Part shown: positions 37,353 through 38,882 of the stretch, piece by piece
Numbering within the stretch: the first letter of the stretch is position 1
How the letters are laid out: every line of letters begins with the position of its first letter
Assembly (NCBI GenBank): GCA_050255995.1
Contig: JBFWIM010000008.1
Coordinates: 1 to 38,882 of the forward strand
Reading direction: 5' to 3'
DNA: 38,882 bases
Origin: Intestinibacillus sp050255995
GTDB taxonomy: Bacteria > Bacillota > Clostridia > Oscillospirales > Butyricicoccaceae
Notes under the pieces: generated by a model
What the model was told of the DNA's origin: nothing
Database searches by the model: none
The model's input: only the letters and a program-made list of their open reading frames with translations
Translations under genes and position numbers: made by a program

Positions 37353-37389
37353 AAAAAAGACCCTTCCTGATGGAAAGGGTCTTTTTTTA
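37353..37389 (+). terminator. Terminator of the ribosomal protein cluster
   Basis: AAAAAAGACCCTT pairs with AAGGGTCTTTTTT, followed by T and A residues; 10 nt after the rplQ stop. Confidence 0.93.
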
Positions 37390-37401
37390 TAATTACTTAC
37401 G

Positions 37402-37437
37402 CAAAGAAGCGCCCTGCATCGGGCGCTTCTTTGTTTT
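37402..37437. terminator. Second terminator, serving ribF on the minus strand
   Basis: A perfect 13-bp stem CAAAGAAGCGCCC / GGGCGCTTCTTTG with a 6-nt loop, located 9 nt beyond the ribF stop. T residues are better on the plus side, so it also backs up the terminator before it. Confidence 0.8.
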
Positions 37438-37446
37438 CCGCGAGGG

Positions 37447-38355
37447 TCAGGTCTCTGCGAAAAATTCACGGGTTTGCTGGATATTGACAGCGATCGCGGC
37501 CTTGAGCGTTTCTAGATTCGCGAAAGCCTGTTCCGGCCGCAGGAACTTGTGCAGCTCCACATGGATCAGCCGGCCGTACAGGTTGCCGTCAAAGTCGAGC
37601 AGGTGCGGCTCGATGGTCGGCGCGCCGCCGTCCACGAAAGTCGGCTTGATGCCGATATTGGTTGCGGCGATGTAGGCTTTGTCGCCAACCAGCACGCGCG
37701 CGGCGTACACGCCATAGGGCGGCAGCGCCATCTCCGACGGCAGACGCAGGTTGACCGTCGGCACGCCGAGCATCTGACTGCCGACGCGGCGGCCGTGCTC
37801 CACAACGCCGGTCACGGTATATGGGTGCCCGAGAAAGCGCGCCGCGCCCTCCATATTGCCCTGTGAAATGAGCTGACGGATATAGGTGGAGGAAACCACG
37901 ATGCCGTCCACCCTGACGTCCTGAATGCAGTCGTAGCCGATGCCGAGCTTGCGGCATTCCTCAGCCATGCCCTCGGCCGTGCCGAGGCCCTTGTAGCCGA
38001 ATCGGTTATTGTGGCCGGAAATGATATAACACGCGCCGAACTGCCCGACCAGCAGTTCGGAGATAAAGGCCCGCCAGTCCATTGTGCGCATGCATTCATC
38101 AAAATGCCCGAAGATGACCTCGTCCACGCCGCCGAGCCGCTTGATCTCCTCACGCCGGTAGGCGTTGGCGGTGATGAGCGGCACCTGACGGCCCAGGACG
38201 ACCGAATCGGGATGCACGTCAAAGGTAAAGACGGCGGAAATGGCGTTATGCTCTTTTGCACGCAGAACAGCGCGATCCATCAGGGCGCGGTGCCCTAGAT
38301 GCACGCCGTCGAAATAGCCGAGCGCAATGGCGCGCCGGATCTTCTGCTGGGTCAT
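37447..38355 (-). CDS. ribF: Bifunctional riboflavin kinase / FAD synthetase
   Basis: 302 residues. It makes FMN from riboflavin and then FAD. The N-terminal nucleotidyltransferase part has ALGYFDGVHLGHRALM with the HxGH site at 19-22, and VVSSTYIRQLISQGNMEGA. The C-terminal kinase part begins near residue 170 (GVVEHGRRVGSQMLGVPTVN) with GVPTVNL at the place of the usual GxPTAN motif and ends with KFLRPEQAF. GGGAGG lies 7 nt before the ATG; the in-frame extension to 38397 is not supported. It follows truB, the usual order in Firmicutes. Confidence 0.96.
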   Translation of the reverse strand: MTQQKIRRAIALGYFDGVHLGHRALMDRAVLRAKEHNAISAVFTFDVHPDSVVLGRQVPLITANAYRREEIKRLGGVDEVIFGHFDECMRTMDWRAFISELLVGQFGACYIISGHNNRFGYKGLGTAEGMAEECRKLGIGYDCIQDVRVDGIVVSSTYIRQLISQGNMEGAARFLGHPYTVTGVVEHGRRVGSQMLGVPTVNLRLPSEMALPPYGVYAARVLVGDKAYIAATNIGIKPTFVDGGAPTIEPHLLDFDGNLYGRLIHVELHKFLRPEQAFANLETLKAAIAVNIQQTREFFAET

Positions 38356-38427
38356 GGGAATACCTCCCGGGGGATTCAAATTTGGAAACAGATGCACGGG
38401 TTGCCTCAGGCAATTGCCCGCAAAGGG

Positions 38428-38882
38428 CTACCTGAAGTTTTTATGTACAAACAGCGCCAGACCGCCTTTTTGCAGCGCATCGGTGCGGCCGAGCATCAGA
38501 AATTCGTCTTTGTAATAGACACGGCAAAGCGCGCCGCGCTGAAGCGGCATGCCGGGGGCGTGTGCCGGATCGATGAACGCGCCAGCCTGCGCGCGCTGAA
38601 ACCCGTAAGCATCCAGATCAGCGCGCGGGTAATCCGCAAACAGGCTGTCAGTCGGGTGCAGCAAGGAAGCGAGCGTGCCGTCTGCCGCGGCTTGCTCAAC
38701 CTCGGCGAACGTATGCGCTTCCGCAAGGGAGAACGCGCCGGAGCGTGTGCGGATCAGGCTGTGCATGGCGCCGAAGCAGCCGAGCCGCTGCCCAAGGTCA
38801 TGCACAATGGTGCGCACATAGGTGCCCTTGGAGGACACGACGCGGAATGCGCCCTTTTGTGTAGCCGCGTCGAAAGACAGCA
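38428..38882 (-). CDS. truB: tRNA pseudouridine(55) synthase, C-terminal part (5' end beyond window)
   Basis: About 151 codons are visible, reading out of the right edge. TruB converts U55 of the tRNA T-loop into pseudouridine. Seen is the conserved VSSKGTYVRTIVHDLGQRLG (usual form CSKGTYIR), then RTRSGAFSLAEAHTF, and a C-terminal PUA-like part ending in FVHKNFR. The catalytic Asp domain lies outside. It is 72 nt upstream of ribF on the same strand, giving the usual truB-ribF pair. Confidence 0.94.
   Translation of the reverse strand, partial: LSFDAATQKGAFRVVSSKGTYVRTIVHDLGQRLGCFGAMHSLIRTRSGAFSLAEAHTFAEVEQAAADGTLASLLHPTDSLFADYPRADLDAYGFQRAQAGAFIDPAHAPGMPLQRGALCRVYYKDEFLMLGRTDALQKGGLALFVHKNFR

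Noticed and set aside
1..38882. CRISPR arrays, tRNA or rRNA genes, insertion sequences, integrases, restriction or toxin systems
   Set aside because: None could be seen; no regular spaced repeats, no transposase or integrase motifs, and no cloverleaf-like segments were noticed by eye.

Overview
The window reads as a chromosomal segment of an endospore-forming, GC-rich member of the Clostridia, most like the Oscillospiraceae/Butyricicoccaceae type. This is inferred from the sequence: a SpoIIE gene, a SleL-like cortex-lytic enzyme, SLH-anchored surface proteins, pyruvate phosphate dikinase, strong AGGAGG ribosome binding sites, and the clostridial form of the S10-spc-alpha ribosomal operon with rpsD inside the alpha part. 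I did not find tRNA, rRNA, CRISPR, insertion sequences or phage genes.

Layout. 1-188: 3' end of ppdK with its terminator. 189-868: long gene-poor stretch. 869-2254: rfbA (dTDP-glucose synthesis) and a YjbQ-family gene. 2315-7999: two divergent cell-surface SLH genes, a WG-repeat/SLH protein on minus and a 1017-residue acidic S-layer-like protein on plus, sharing a 357-bp control region. 8067-11196 (minus): MATE exporter, then fruR-fruK without a fructose PTS gene. 11378-11521: a possible small ORF with its own promoter. 11525-13820 (minus): secreted CAP-domain protein with an eight-cysteine region, and a LysM-GH18 SleL-like enzyme. 14098-17481: spoIIE, a small single-membrane-segment protein with a sporulation-type promoter candidate, and a DedA protein. 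17611-20208: dusB, an ECF sigma factor and its ZAS-type anti-sigma factor, in one overlapping operon.

20693-37343 is the complete S10-spc-alpha supercluster in standard order: rpsJ rplC rplD rplW rplB rpsS rplV rpsC rplP rpmC rpsQ rplN rplX rplE rpsZ rpsH rplF rplR rpsE rpmD rplO secY adk map (KOW gene) infA rpmJ rpsM rpsK rpsD rpoA rplQ. It builds the ribosome, RNA polymerase alpha, the Sec channel, adenylate kinase, methionine aminopeptidase and IF-1 together. Most neighbours are 0-20 nt apart, but the operon is interrupted by structured gaps before rpsJ, rplC, rplB, rpsH, rpsM, rpoA and rplQ. These are the least explained part of the window. The cluster ends in a strong terminator and meets ribF and truB (minus strand) tail to tail.

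There is no clearly new multi-gene system here. The best candidates for undescribed biology are the structured non-coding gaps in the ribosomal operon, the small ORF at 11378, the period-11 direct repeats upstream of the S-layer-like gene, and the sporulation-type promoter at 16534-16563. All function calls rest on reading the translated sequences; no database search was run.
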